Assembly: GCF_907164915.1 (NCBI RefSeq)
Contig: NC_061869.1
Coordinates: forward strand, 9,473,721-9,537,720
Source: Impatiens glandulifera
Lineage: Eukaryota > Streptophyta > Magnoliopsida > Ericales > Balsaminaceae
Direction: 5' to 3'
Length of the DNA: 64,000 nt
This document shows, piece after piece, positions 12,901 through 24,998 of the stretch. How positions within the stretch are numbered: the stretch's first letter is position 1; each line of letters starts with the position of its first letter. The notes under the pieces are model-generated. The model did no database searches and was not told where the DNA came from. It worked only from the letters and a program-made list of their open reading frames with translations. Made by a program: the position numbers and the translations under genes.

Positions 12901-15521
12901 TAAATGATCAAAGTGATGAAACTACTTTTTTTTTTTTTTTTTTTATATATAATATTTTAAAATTGTCTAAAATTATGAATATTTTAATCCATCAATTATT
13001 TGAATGATAGTGGATAAATTTAAATAAATAATACCAAAGAGAAAAAAGACAAGATAAATCCAAGAAAATATCTTGTTGGAGAGGGATATTTATTTGTTAT
13101 ACTTAATTATTAATAAGAGCTGGTTTTTTTGGGTTATTTAATTTTTTAATTTATTTAAAAAAAGAATTTTGAAAAGATTGTTATTTTTTTTTATATTTTA
13201 AAAGCATTACTATATAATAATAATTTATTTTAAAAAAATAGAAGATATTTTAATATTATAGATAATAAATTAAATGACATAATTAATTAGAAGATGAATA
13301 AAAATTATAATTAAATTTTAAAAAATAAACAAACCGAATTAGGCTAATATATAATCTTGAGAGGGATTATTTTATTTATTTTTTAAAACTAAGTTTATCT
13401 AATTAATATCATGACTCTAAGATCATAACTCCACCACAATTTAACAATGCTAAAATTGAACCTAATAAATTAAATTATTAGACAATATTTTTCTATTTTA
13501 ATCTACATTTATCTATTATGTTACATTGCAAGAGATTATTAAATTATTCTCATGACCACTAATTTGGGAGGTGTAACTTTTTAAAAGTGAATTTCAAGAT
13601 TATAAAATATTCAACAAATTCCTCCTCCATTAGGTTTGGTTCTTTTTTTTTTCTTCCAAAAAGGCATGTCTTATTCATGATTGTGATTATTGCTTCACAT
13701 CACTTTCATCAACTTTATTTCACAAGTTGCAGGTGTGATGATTTGTGGCCCTATTTCCATTGTCATGATTTGTGGCCCTAATTCCATCACAATCCAACAT
13801 TGACCACTACTAACCACACTAATACATATATACAATTTTAACTATCATTCACATTATAGTATTTTTTTTTATTGCTTTTCAGATATAAATTATGCTCTTT
13901 TAACACAAGTGAAAAAATTTATTTAAAGGATCAAAAATCATGATTAATTTAAAGTGAAGGTAATGGTCAAATTCATAGGCATTCTATTCTCATTGAGAGT
14001 TATCTAAATAATACATTGAGCTATTTCAATAAAATTTGTTCAAAATGAAAATATGAAAAATTGAAACATTTGTTCAAATTAAAAAAAATATATTAATATA
14101 TAATGAAAAATATATTTTTAAATGAAATATAAAATATTTAAATATTTAATTAATGTAATTAATTAAAGAATAAATAAAAAGTAATACGTATTTAATTAAC
14201 GAAATTCTCATCTCGCTTATAACCGTCGCCTTAGATGAGAATCATACATTTTCTTTCAATAAAAAATTGAGGAACAACTAAAACTAAATTTATGTATTAT
14301 CAATTTTGTGCAAATTTTTTTTTATCGAAAATGATAAACTCATCGAGTGGGGCAGCGGAAATAAGGGCACGAATCAGATATGGCCTACCATGTTGCTCCA
14401 TGTCCCATTCAATTTTTTTTTTCTGAAATATTCAACGGAACTCGAAATGTGACCATTTTAATTTTTCTCTTTTCTACCCATACGACATTCCACGTTTGAA
14501 TTCCTGAATTTACTTTCTTTACCATTTCAATGAGTTTATCAAATTTTTTTTTCTTTAAACTTTTAAAACAATATTATTAATATAATTTTGAGAATTGTGT
14601 TACTTAAAAATATGATGTACAATTAGCCATGAGGCCCAAGACAATTTGTATAGTTTATCCGTCGGGTAAACTAGGAACCACAATTTTAAGGTTAAAAAAT
14701 ATGAAACAAAATTTGGTTAAAAAAGTAGGGACCCAATTTTATTTTTTTTAGAAGTACAAAAAATTCTTGTTTTTGTATAAGGTGAAAAATCTATATATTC
14801 TATTTTTATACATTTAAAAAAAGATTTTTATTAATATTATCATATATTTTTATTTTTATATAGTTTTTTTTTTAATCAAAATTTTACAAGAAGAAAAAAG
14901 AAGATTAAACAACTTGCCTCTTTAGAGGATTGAGTGAGTCCTATATACATTAATTAAATAGTAATTAAATACATAAAACTCTCTCTCTTTGAAGTGTAGC
15001 CATCCAAATTAGCCGTTTTTTTTAAAGATAAGACTTAAGTTAAATATTTTTATAAAAAATGAAATTATAAGTTATTTTACTCAAATATTTTTAAATTTTA
15101 ATAATTTTTTAATTTCTTTTTTTAATGAAATGATAATTAAAAAGGAAAGAAATGTGACTAAAGAAAATAAAAAAACCTCAATTTGTTGTGTAAATATGGT
15201 AATAAAACTTCTCCTTCCCCATTTTAGGTTTAACTTTTACCCATTCCGTTCTGTTCCTTCCGATTCTCCAAACACGGCTAATCGGAGATAAACAAAAAGA
15301 AAAAACAAAATAAAATAAATAATAAAGTCATCGATTCCCACTCGCGTGATCGTCGTTTGATACACGCGCTCGCCGGTCTTCTCTTTTCTTTCACCGTATT
15401 TACAACGCATCATGACCCTCCTTCACGTTTCTTCTGTTGACAACCGGCGTATCATCTTCATCGCCGTTCCTTTTTATCTATCTTTCCTTATTCCCTTCAA
15501 ACCCATTTTCTCTTCCTTCCC
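12901..15521. other. Gene-poor AT-rich spacer
   Basis: No gene recognised. A short imperfect direct repeat with GATTTGTGGCCCTA occurs at about 13,739-13,780. The stretch 15,200-15,521 is the likely 5' leader and promoter of the trihelix gene. The two short ORFs at 15,412 and 15,437 lie in that leader, out of frame with the main gene, and could be upstream ORFs. Confidence 0.5.
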
Positions 15522-17221
15522 ATGGCTCTGCCTCCGCCGGCGCGTCACCTTCCTTTCCGGGAAGATTGCTGGAGCGAAGAAGCTACATCGACGTTGGTCG
15601 ACACCTGGGGCCGTCGTTTCCTAGAGCTTAATCGTGGAAATCTACGTCAAAAAGACTGGCAAGAAGTCGCAAATATGGTCAATTCTCTCCACGGCCATAC
15701 CAAAAAGACTCGTCGTACAGATGTTCAATGTAAGAATCGGATCGATACTCTTAAGAAGAAATATAAAGCCGAGAAAGCTAGGGTTTCCGCATCTAACGGC
15801 GTTGTTTCAAGTTCTTGGTCATTCTTTTCCACCCTTGATTCTTTAATTGGATCCACCGTTGCTAATAAGAAGACTACTACCCATCGTCCAGTTTCACCTC
15901 TAGCGGCTGTTCCTTTGCGTGCGGTTGTGATTCCTCAGAAGAGGCCTTCTTCTGCCCTTGAAGATTCATACTTTCGGAAGAATTATGAAGAATCGGATGA
16001 TGGGTCTGAGGATTTAGGATCTAGCGATCGAAGCAATGATGGTGATGGTGATGGGATGAGGTGTATGGCTAAGGCGATTGTAAGGTTTGGGGAGATTTAT
16101 GAGAGGATTGAGAAAGAGAAACAAAGACAGATGATTGAATTAGAGAAACAGAGGATGCAGTTGATGAAGGATTTAGAATTTGAGAGAATGCAGGTTTTCA
16201 TGGATATCCAAGTTAAGCTTGAGAAAGTCAAACAGCAATCCAAACGCTCTGGTGTGTTTCTTTCATATGGAATGAATAGTACTTGCTATTTATACTAGAT
16301 CTCTCTAGTTTAGTGCTGCTTGCTGCCTTCTGCTTATTACCTTGATTACCCTGTTCTTGGATTACCATGATTTTCAAAAAAGGAAGCTTTGGCAAAGACA
16401 AGTGTGTTTTGATTCTTGAATATATATAACTCTTTACAGTTTAGTTGATTCTTACTATTTGAAGGGTGATAAAACACAAACATGTTTCCTAGTTCATGTG
16501 AAATTGGGTGAAGAGTTGGACTTTTTATAATCAACTTAACTTCTGGTTCATACCCATTTCTTTAATCTCCTCTCAATTGTTCATACCATAGTATTGTTTT
16601 TGCCTTTAATTCTTGGGTATTAGAGATACAGTATTGGGTTTACAAGTCTGTTTGGTTTGTAGGGGAATGAAAAGATTGTAATGATTGAAATTACATTGCT
16701 TTGTGGTGTATTTGGAGAAAGTCAAACAGCAATCCAAACGCTCTGGTGTGTTTCTTTCATATGGAATGAATAGTACTTGCTATTTATACTAGATCTCTCT
16801 AGTTTAGTGCTGCTTGCTGCCTTCTGCTTATTACCTTGATTACCCTGTTCTTGGATTACCATGATTTTCAAAAAAGAAGAAAGCTTTGGCAAAGACAAGT
16901 GTGTTTTGATTCTTGATAACTCTTTACAATTCTTACTATTTGAAGGGTGACAAAACACAAACATGTTTCCTAGTTCATGTGAAATTGGGTGAAGAGTTGG
17001 ACTTTTTATAATCAACATAACTTCTGTTTCATACCCATTTCTTTAATCTCCTCTCAATTGTTCATATCAACTTAACTTGTGGTAATGTTTTTGCCTTTAG
17101 TTCTTGTAGGGGAATGAAAAGATTGTAATGATTGAAATTACATTGCTTTGTTGGTGTATTTGGAGTTAGTTGTCTGAAACTGTTTGTTTTTGTGCATGTT
17201 GTTTTGGTAGATAATTTGTAG
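15522..17221 (+). CDS. Trihelix (ASIL/6b-interacting type) transcription factor
   Basis: Main exon 15522-16251, with a short last exon 17211-17221 proposed (reading GDNL then stop), about 246 residues. Without splicing, the frame runs to 16298 and ends in unconserved residues; ending soon after KRSG is usual for the family. The N-terminal trihelix/Myb-like DNA-binding domain spans about residues 16-100 (CWSEEATSTLVDTWGRRF, DWQEVANMVN, CKNRIDTLKKKYK). A Ser/Asp-rich acidic linker follows (about 150-175), then a C-terminal Glu/Arg/Met/Gln-rich coiled coil (about 185-240). ASIL-type proteins are nuclear repressors, some acting on seed-maturation genes. The end of exon 1 and the start of the intron are duplicated within the intron (see repeat), so a second donor exists at 16,745. 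The C-terminal splice is my inference. Confidence 0.82.
16221..17166 (+). repeat. Tandem duplication across an exon-intron boundary
   Basis: Copy 1 is 16221-16714 (494 bases) and copy 2 is 16715-about 17166, with small deletions. Both begin GAGAAAGTCAAACAGCAATC and end GTGTATTTGGAG. The first 31 bases are the end of the trihelix coding exon; the rest is intron. The junction shares GAG between the unit's start and end, suggesting microhomology-mediated duplication. Confidence 0.9.
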
Positions 17222-18548
17222 CTAGCTTGGCAAGATGAAGATAGAATCAACAACTGAAGAAGATTGATCAACTCTTTTGGTAGATAGATAAATAGATGTT
17301 ATTATTACCCATTTTGATCTTTTTAACTTAGATATATCTATTATTATTACTATGAAACTTAAAAGTTTTAGTTCTAGATTAGACATGACTGTATTTTGTT
17401 GTATATAACTACTCTACATTTCCATTTTTATTGAATAGGCATTTTTAAATTTATTAATGTTATGATCATATTTAAATTGATTGATTAACACGGTTAGAAA
17501 TTCCCATTAAGAATGTCATAAATTCATTGTTCTAAATTTTAAAAAAGAAAATAATAATAATCCCATTTTCAACTTATCAGGTCATTGGCAAGAGTTTTTT
17601 AACTCAATGGTTTGATGTGGAGTTATTTTTTATTTTCATTTTTTTTTAATATTTAAAATTTTAATATTTTTATTTTAAATTTTATTAAAAGAAATAAGAA
17701 TATTTTTATTAATGAATTAAATAATTAAAAATAAATAAAATATATGTGATGAAAATTTTAATTAGAGGTGTCTTATATTATACATTGCATTGCAAAATTA
17801 TTTAATTTAATTTTGTTATGGTTCTAACTAATTTGGTAATAAAAAAATATGGAATCATGAATTATTTTGATTATGATTTCATGGCAATAGTCAATATATA
17901 TAAATAAATATTATTTGAAAACAAATATCTTTTAAGTCTAATTATAAAAATAATAATTATACATTATAAAGTCTAGAATATTTATTTTACTATTTTGTTG
18001 GATTATTTTTATCACTTATTTTTATTGAATACATTTATTTTATAATTATTATAAAATGTATTATTAATTATCTTTTTATAAAAATATATTTAAATTATTG
18101 TGTCATATTACAAACATAATAGAAATTATTTTTTTTATATTAAACTTTAATAGAAAGATTAATTGTTTATAAAATATATTATAAAGTTAATTTTCAATAC
18201 ATTGATAAAAAAAATATTGATTTTTACTCTTATTTGAATTTTTATAATCATGATCGAAATAAACTTTTTATAATAATATCATTTCTTATTACCATTTTTA
18301 ACAATATAATAATAATTGAACATAGTCTTATATATATATATATATATTTAATTTAATTTATATATATATATATATTTAATTTTAATTTGAATGAGTAAAA
18401 GTAGAAAATTTTAATAATAAAATAAATAAACATTTATATTCTATAATAATAAAATAATTAAACATACATAATAATTATATGCATGTGTAATTATTTTATT
18501 ATTATAAGATATGTCCACTCATTTATTAATTAGATAGTTCTCAATCTC

Positions 18549-18550
<2 letters not shown>
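17222..18550. other. AT-rich spacer before the lipase cluster
   Basis: Trihelix 3' UTR-like sequence (to about 17,440) is followed by about 1 kb of very AT-rich DNA without a gene. The last 100 bases (about 18,450-18,550) match the region before the third lipase relic at 23,620-23,710, so they belong to the duplicated lipase unit. Confidence 0.55.

Positions 18551-18613
<63 letters not shown>
18551..18613. repeat. (AT)n microsatellite in a former lipase core promoter
   Basis: About 63 bases of uninterrupted AT dinucleotide between CTCAATCTCTAA and AAACCTAAATC. In the paralogous position at 23,695-23,710 there is only a short TATATATAAACC, so the array grew inside the TATA-box region. Confidence 0.9.
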
Positions 18614-18618
<5 letters not shown>

Positions 18619-18721
18619 TAAATCAAGTTTCTACTTTCTTACATTCACTTTATTTCAATGACAAGACATCAAATTTTTCATATTCTTAATAAAGTTTGGA
18701 GAATTATTAATACACCAACAA

Positions 18722-19668
18722 AATGGAGATACAACACATAATCCACTGCGGTGAGATGGCACGAGCAACTTACGACAAGAATCGGAGGAAACTGCAAGCA
18801 TGCCATGGACGAGCTCTTCTTTCGAGTCAGCCTTCACAAAGGCCGAACCAAGAAGAAGTACATCTATGTCTCCACATGTACTTGACCATTCGAAAAGGAC
18901 ACAAAATGGATGGGTTATGCCGCGGTCTCCACAGATGAACACCAACTCATCTTAAAGAAGGGACATCGTCCTTTCATGGAGAGGATCACACAATGCCTTA
19001 GAATGGATGGACGATTTAGAGTTTTGCCTCAAACCCGCACCTTTAATATTTGGCAAAAATATTGAGCATTATGAAAAATTCAAGGTTCAATATTACAAGA
19101 CTAATGAACAAGTACGATGACGAAGAAATTAGTGTGACCGTTACTGGACACAGCCTAGGAGCAGCATTAAAACCATTAAATGAAATCGATATTACCCAAA
19201 ACATCTCCAACCGACCATACACACTCGTAACCGCCTTTGATTTCGCAAGTCCACGTGTCAGAGACTTAGCCTTCGCAGCCACCGCCACCGCCCTCCCCAA
19301 TCTTCGAATCCTACGAATTGAGAATCGCCCCAACCTTGTTCCCGATCTACCTCCTTGTTTTGAGGGGCTCACAGATGCTGGCCAAGAAATACTATTTGAC
19401 ACTAGTAAATCGTGTCACATGAAATTTTACAATCCATAATCTTGATTTATTTGCATGGAATTACGAGAACACAAGGGTTGAGAAACAAGTTCAAGAAAGT
19501 GGCCGAGAGGGATATCACGTTGCTTAATAAGTACGGTGATAATTTGAAGGACGCGTTGGCGTGCCCAAAAATTGGTGGGATGATCGGAATAAAGCGGACA
19601 TGGTTCAACTAGCGGAAGGGTCGTGGAAGGTAAAGAGGAGAAAACAATTAATATTAGCTACTCCAATC
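18722..19668 (+). pseudogene. Phospholipase A1-II pseudogene (copy 1, left arm of inverted pair 1)
   Basis: Truncated, frameshifted copy. The intact paralogs' N-terminal block (MKPSWREMSGENNW) is missing and homology starts near HIIHCGEMARATYD. Several frame breaks occur before 19,050. The longest piece reads ITRLMNKYDDEEISVTVTGH then SLGAAL (catalytic GHSLG present), but the catalytic-Asp segment is RPNLVPDLP instead of RPDLVPDLP. Another break follows after MKFYNP. It converges on copy 2, and the two 3' ends abut near 19,668. It cannot make a functional lipase. Confidence 0.88.
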
Positions 19669-20800
19669 CATTATTGTTTTCTTCTCTCTCACCTTCCACA
19701 ACCCATTCGCTAGTTGAACCATGCCCGCTCTATTCCAATCATCCCACCAATTTTTGGGCATGTGAAACGCGTCCTTCAAATTATCACCATATATACTTAT
19801 TAAGCAACGTGAATACCCTCTCGACAACTTCCTTGAACTCCTCAACCCTTGTGTTCCCGCAATTCCATGCAAATAAACCTCAAGATTATGGGATTGTAAA
19901 ATGTTGTATTTCATGTGACACGATTTACTAGTGTCAAATAGTAGTTCTTGGCCAGCATCGTGAACCCCACAAAATAAAGAGCTAGGTAGATCAGGGACAA
20001 GGTCGGGGTGATTCTCAATTTGTAGGATTCGAAGATTGGTGAGGGCTGCGGGAGTGTCTGCGAAGGCTGAGTCTCCGACATGAGGACTTGCGAAAGCAAA
20101 GGCAGTTACGAGCGTGTTTGGTCGGTTGGAGATGTTTTGGGCAATATCGACTACACTTAAGGTTGTTAATGTTGCTCCTAGACTGTGTTTGGTAATGGTC
20201 ACACTGATTTCTTCGTCCTCGTACTTGTTCATTAGTCTTGTAATCTCGTCTAGAACTTGTTCTCTTGCACTCTTTTGCAAAAGTTGGATTTGTTATTACA
20301 CAATGTATATATAGAATAAAACTCTGAATGAACCTCGGGTTTTTCATCATGATCAATATTTTTGCCAAATATTAAGGGTGTGGGTTTGAGCCAAAACTCT
20401 AAATTGTCCATCCATTCCAATGAAACGACAATGTCCCTTCTTTTATGGTCGGATGATTTGGCTGATTCATCTGTAGTGACCGCGACATAACCCATCCAGT
20501 TTGTGTCCTTTTCGAATGACCATGAACATGCAGAGACGTAGATGTACTTTGTTACTATGTACTTCTTCTTGGCTCGGTCTGTGTGAAGGCCAACCTCGAG
20601 AGAAGATCTCGTCCATGGCGTGGTTGTAGTTTTCCACGGTTCTTGAGTTGTCACCAGAATCGTTGGAATTGTAAGTTACTTGTGCCATCTCACCGTAGTG
20701 GATTATGTATTGTCGAAGATGATCATCCAACAGCTACAGCATGCCCTTTCAGTTATTCTCTCCACTCATCTCCCTCCAAGATGGCTTCTAAGTAGTTTCA
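19669..20800 (-). pseudogene. Phospholipase A1-II pseudogene (copy 2, right arm of inverted pair 1)
   Basis: Nearly full-length relative of the intact minus-strand lipases, broken into several frames (20,730-20,467; 20,654-20,250; 20,280-19,654). The nucleophile elbow reads KHSLG instead of GHSLG, losing the first glycine. Its upstream flank (20,820-21,060) matches the upstream flank of the intact lipase at 30,825, so it arose from a promoter-containing copy. With copy 1 it forms an inverted repeat with about 0.95-kb arms and almost no spacer. Confidence 0.85.
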
Positions 20801-21547
20801 TCATGTTATCTCCTTTTTTAGTGTATTAATAATTTTTGAACTTTGTTATTTGTTATGCATATGAAAAGTTTGATGTCTTGTTGAAATGAAGTGGTTGTAA
20901 GATTATTAGGTTTATATATGAGGTGGGATGTGTGGACTATTTTTTTTTTATTATTTACATCACTATACTCTCTTTTGTTAAAATGTAAAAAACAAATAAA
21001 AGAACATCTTACAGAAAAAAATAAATACAAAAACAAATAGATTTGTAGCTTACTTACCAATGAATAGTAAAGAGCTAAAACATCCAATACACTAGGTGAG
21101 AATCGCAATAATTTTCCTATTTCTATGTCAAGATCTCATGATTTTTTCTATTCACAATTGAAAAGTTTTCGATCAAAAAGTCTTGTGTCATTCTACTACT
21201 ATATTTTTTTACCCATGGTTATTCCCGGAGTGGGTACCATTACCCCATAGTCACGACACCCCTTTTAAATTAGAGCGTTTTTAAGTGGGAATTGAACTTT
21301 GAAACCTTTTGATTCTTATATAATATTTGTCACTTAAAATACTAAGTGGATTTTACTGTTTATGCATTGGTAGAGAATTTTTGTTTTGTTTTTGTTAAAC
21401 TTGACATATATTTGTTTCTAAAACATTAAAAAACATCAACATTATTGTTTAGAAACAACTTGATCCATAAAAAACTATTAGTTCTCTGATGAAAGTAATC
21501 TCAAACAACAGCTAAACAAAGAAGAGAATAAGAAGAATGTCTCATAC

Positions 21548-22022
21548 TTAACAAATGTCTACACGACTTTTATGAATCTGAAAAGCAGGCGTAACCCAAG
21601 CTCCACAATTGCATTGCATGCCCGCCCAATTGAACGAACCTAACTTTGTCTTGCAACCTATGCACTGAAGTTTATCTCCCACACAACCATCTTCAACTGC
21701 AATTAGTCAGTCAGTCATGAATAAGATCATAAAGTTTGATTATGAACATGAATTAGAATTAGAGTTTGAACAAGGTCTCACCAGCTTCCATCCACTTCAT
21801 AGGCTCTACAAATAAGGAATTACATTCAATAGCTTCTCCCTGACCATTGTGGCTCCTCTTCTTCCACTTAAAGCTACTCTGACCACCTCCACGCTCATGG
21901 GGGACAACAAGATCATCAGAAGCAACCATTCTTCTGCATTTCCTACACCTATAGATTACTACTTGAACCTCCTTTGATTCAGATTCTTCCATCATTGAAT
22001 CATCCAGTTCCAGTTCTGACAT
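21548..22022 (-). CDS. Small zinc-binding protein, DUSP12 C-terminal-like (At4g18593 type)
   Basis: Two exons, 22022-21782 and 21696-21548, phase 1, 129 residues. The product is acidic at the N-terminus and then carries CRKC (about 25-28), a KKR-containing middle, and a C-terminal block with CIGC, GSFNWAGMQCNCG and PAFQIHKSRVD. This is the zinc-binding tail of dual-specificity phosphatase 12 (YVH1) without any phosphatase domain, as in the Arabidopsis protein annotated 'probable inactive dual specificity phosphatase-like At4g18593'. The cysteine pairs probably hold zinc. In YVH1 this domain works in 60S ribosome maturation; whether the short plant form does so is unknown. Upstream to about 22,500 lies 5' UTR-like sequence, possibly with an intron. 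Confidence 0.85.
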
Positions 22023-23825
22023 TTTATCAGGTTTGTTTTACACTATATGGAACACATAATACAAGAAGTGTGTTAGGGTTTACACAATATGAAACATAAA
22101 TGTACATCAATACAGATGATCAACAGTTGAAGAACACAAGCAAAAATCATAATCAAAATAACTATTGTAAGAAATCCTCATAGTATGTTATTTTTCTCTG
22201 ATCTTCTTCAGTACTAGCTTGGTAAAGAAGAAAATTCCTAATTTCTCAATTCAAGAAGAAAAGCTCATATTTTTATTGGAATTAAAGACCTAGAATAACA
22301 ATGCTTTGTGCAGGAGAGAACGAAGATGAATGAGATACAGATAAGGGTTAGATCGCAATCGCAAATATCAAACCCTAATTACAAAATTACAAATAGAGAA
22401 ATCTGAATCGCTGTAGAAGAAGATAATGACGGCACATTGAAAGGATTAAGCGATTTTCACTTACCGAAGCTAATTCTGCGCCGATTGAAAATTCCAGTTT
22501 CTTGAAAAAAAATTGAACTTTTAAAATTTTAAGGTTAGAGATTATATATATTATTAGTATGATAGAGAAAAAAATAATAGTATCAATTAATAAAAGAAAA
22601 TTGATTGATTTTATTTTTAATTATTATTATATTTATTTAGTACAAAATTTTATTTCAAATAAATATTATTGGTTAGGATTACTTATAAACTTTATTTATA
22701 TTTATATATATATATATATTAATAATTTATTGTATAAAAAATTAGAAAATATAAATTATTAAACTTATTAAATTAAATTACTAGTCTCCGCTCATTTATA
22801 TTTTTAATATTTAATTATTTTAAAATAAATTATAAATTAAAAGAGAGAATAAGAGAATGAATGACTAGTTATTTTCTCAAAATTTTCTCTATTTATCATT
22901 TATTTATAAATTATTAAATATATAAAGTTCATTATTCAAAAAAAGAAAAAATAAGGAGGCACCACACAATCTGATTGGGCCGAAAACATAAAAAATTTAT
23001 CTCTCTCTCATTGAGGTCTATTTTCACATAACTCAAAAACACTAGTATTATTTTTAAAAAAAAGATTTTATTTAGTATAAAATTTTATTACCATGTTAGT
23101 ATTTATAACTATTACATCTTATTAATTTATAATAATATCACATATAAATCATTGGATATATGAATAAGATATATAAAATTTAATTTGTGATCATATTTTA
23201 TTAGAATAATATTAAGGTTTTATATTTGATATAAATAAGATTTTGTTATTTTAATAATTTAAAAATTGACTATATTTTTAAAAAAAATTAAAACTATATT
23301 TTTAGTAATTAATTTAAAATTATATACCAAATGACTTGAACCCACAATTCTTCTTTTTATTTCTTTTCAATTACATCATCTATTATTTTTATTTTTATTT
23401 TATTTTATTTTTAATATATGAAATTGTTTATATGTCTCTTGTTACAAAAAAAATATTTCTCATTGTTTAAAATGAATATAATGAAAATATTTAAACAATT
23501 CAATAATTTTAATTTGCATAAATTAAGCAGAAAATTTTAATAATAAAATATTTAGACACACATATAATAAATATGATAGATTCCTATCATAAAAAAATAA
23601 TCATAAACACTGCATATAATTATTATATGCATGTTTAATTATTTAATTATTATAAGATTTGTTCCACTCATTTATTAATTACATAATTCCCAATCTCTAT
23701 ATATAAACCTAATCCTTAGGTTCATTGCAACCAAGCTTCTTCTTTCTTACCATCACTTCATTTCAACACCATCATCAAACTTTTTATATTTCAAGAATTA
23801 TTAATACAAAAAAGGAGATAGAATA
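22023..23825. other. AT-rich spacer with a block shared with 26,020-26,100
   Basis: After the zinc-protein leader (to about 22,500) there is no gene. The stretch about 22,588-22,670 (TAAAAGAAAATTGATTGATT and on) recurs at about 26,028-26,105, just beyond the fourth lipase relic. The last 200 bases (from about 23,620) match the 5' flank of lipase copy 1, including TATATATAAACC at about 23,700. Confidence 0.55.
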
Positions 23826-24996
23826 ATAAAACTACTTACAATTGATGAAGCCATATTGGAGGGAGATGAGTAGAAAGAATAACTGGAAGGGTATGTTGCT
23901 GCCTTGGAGGATGATTTCCAACAACACATAATCCACTACGGTGAGATGGCACAAGCAATTCACGATTCATACAATTCTGATAACAATTTAAGAACCGGAG
24001 GAAACTGGAAGCACGCCATGGACGAGCTCTTCTCTCGAGTCGGCTTTCATAAAGGCCGAGCCAAGAAGAAATACATATTAACAAAGTACATTTACACATC
24101 CGCATGTACCCGACCATTCGAAAAGGACACAAACTGGATGGGTTATGTCGCAGTCCCCACAGATGAAGCAGGCAACTCATCCGACCATTAAAGAAGGGAC
24201 GTCGTCGTTTTATGGAGAGGGTCACACAATGCTCGAGAATGGATGGACGATTTAGAGTTTTGGCTCAAACCGCACCTTTATTTGGAAAGAATATTGAGTA
24301 TGATGAAAAATCTGAGGTTCATTCAAGGTTTTACTTTATATATACATTGTGTTATAAAAATCCAACTTACAAGAGAACAAGTTATAGACGAGATTACAAG
24401 ACTAATGAACAAGTACGAGGACAGACAAATCAGTGTGACCGTTTCCGGACATAGTCTAGGAGCAACATTAACAACATTAAGTGCAGTTGATATTGCCCAA
24501 AAAATCTCCAGCTGACCAAACAAACTCGTAACCGTCTTTCACAAGTCCACGTGTCAGAGACTCGGCCTTTGCAGCCCCGCCTCCCTCCCCAATCTTTGAA
24601 TCCTACGAATTGAGAATCACCCCAACCTTGTCCCCAATCTAACTCCTTGTTTCATGGGGTTCACGGATGCTGGTCAAGAACTACTATTTAACACTAGTAA
24701 ATCGTGTCACATGAAATACAACCTTTCACAATCCCATAATCTTGAGGTTTATTTGCATGAAATTGCGGGAACACAAGGGTTGAGAAACAAGTTCAAGGAA
24801 GTGGTGAAGAGGGATATCACATTGTTTAATAAGAAGTACAGTGACAATTTGAAGGACGCATTTAGCGTGCCCGAAAATTGGTGGGATAATCGGAATAGAG
24901 TGAGAATGGTTCAACTAGCGGATGGGTCGTGGAAGGTAAAGAGGAGAAAGCAATAATGTTTACGCAGGCTAATGAGCCATCATTTTTTGTTTCTCC
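23826..24996 (+). pseudogene. Phospholipase A1-II pseudogene (copy 3, left arm of inverted pair 2)
   Basis: Full-length relic. By alignment with the intact paralogs, the start codon is changed to ATA (23826-23828). The segment SSDHERRD is cut by TAA at 24189-24191. A frame break occurs near 24,240, and the region after GHSLGATLTTL (24,445-24,480) is broken by a TGA after ISS and by small deletions. The catalytic-Asp segment sits in a deleted, shifted context near 24,580-24,640. The C-terminal part (24,654-24,956) is open again and ends in DGSWKVKRRKQ. It converges directly on copy 4. Confidence 0.88.
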
Positions 24997-24998
24997 CC

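Noticed and set aside
16346..17271. Minus-strand ORFs (16,346; 16,722; 17,062) with a repeated IIKSPTLHPISHELGN segment
   Set aside because: The repetition comes from the tandem DNA duplication in the trihelix intron, not from a protein family.
22559..22762. 67-codon plus-strand ORF
   Set aside because: Ile/Tyr/Asn-rich translation of AT-rich low-complexity DNA.
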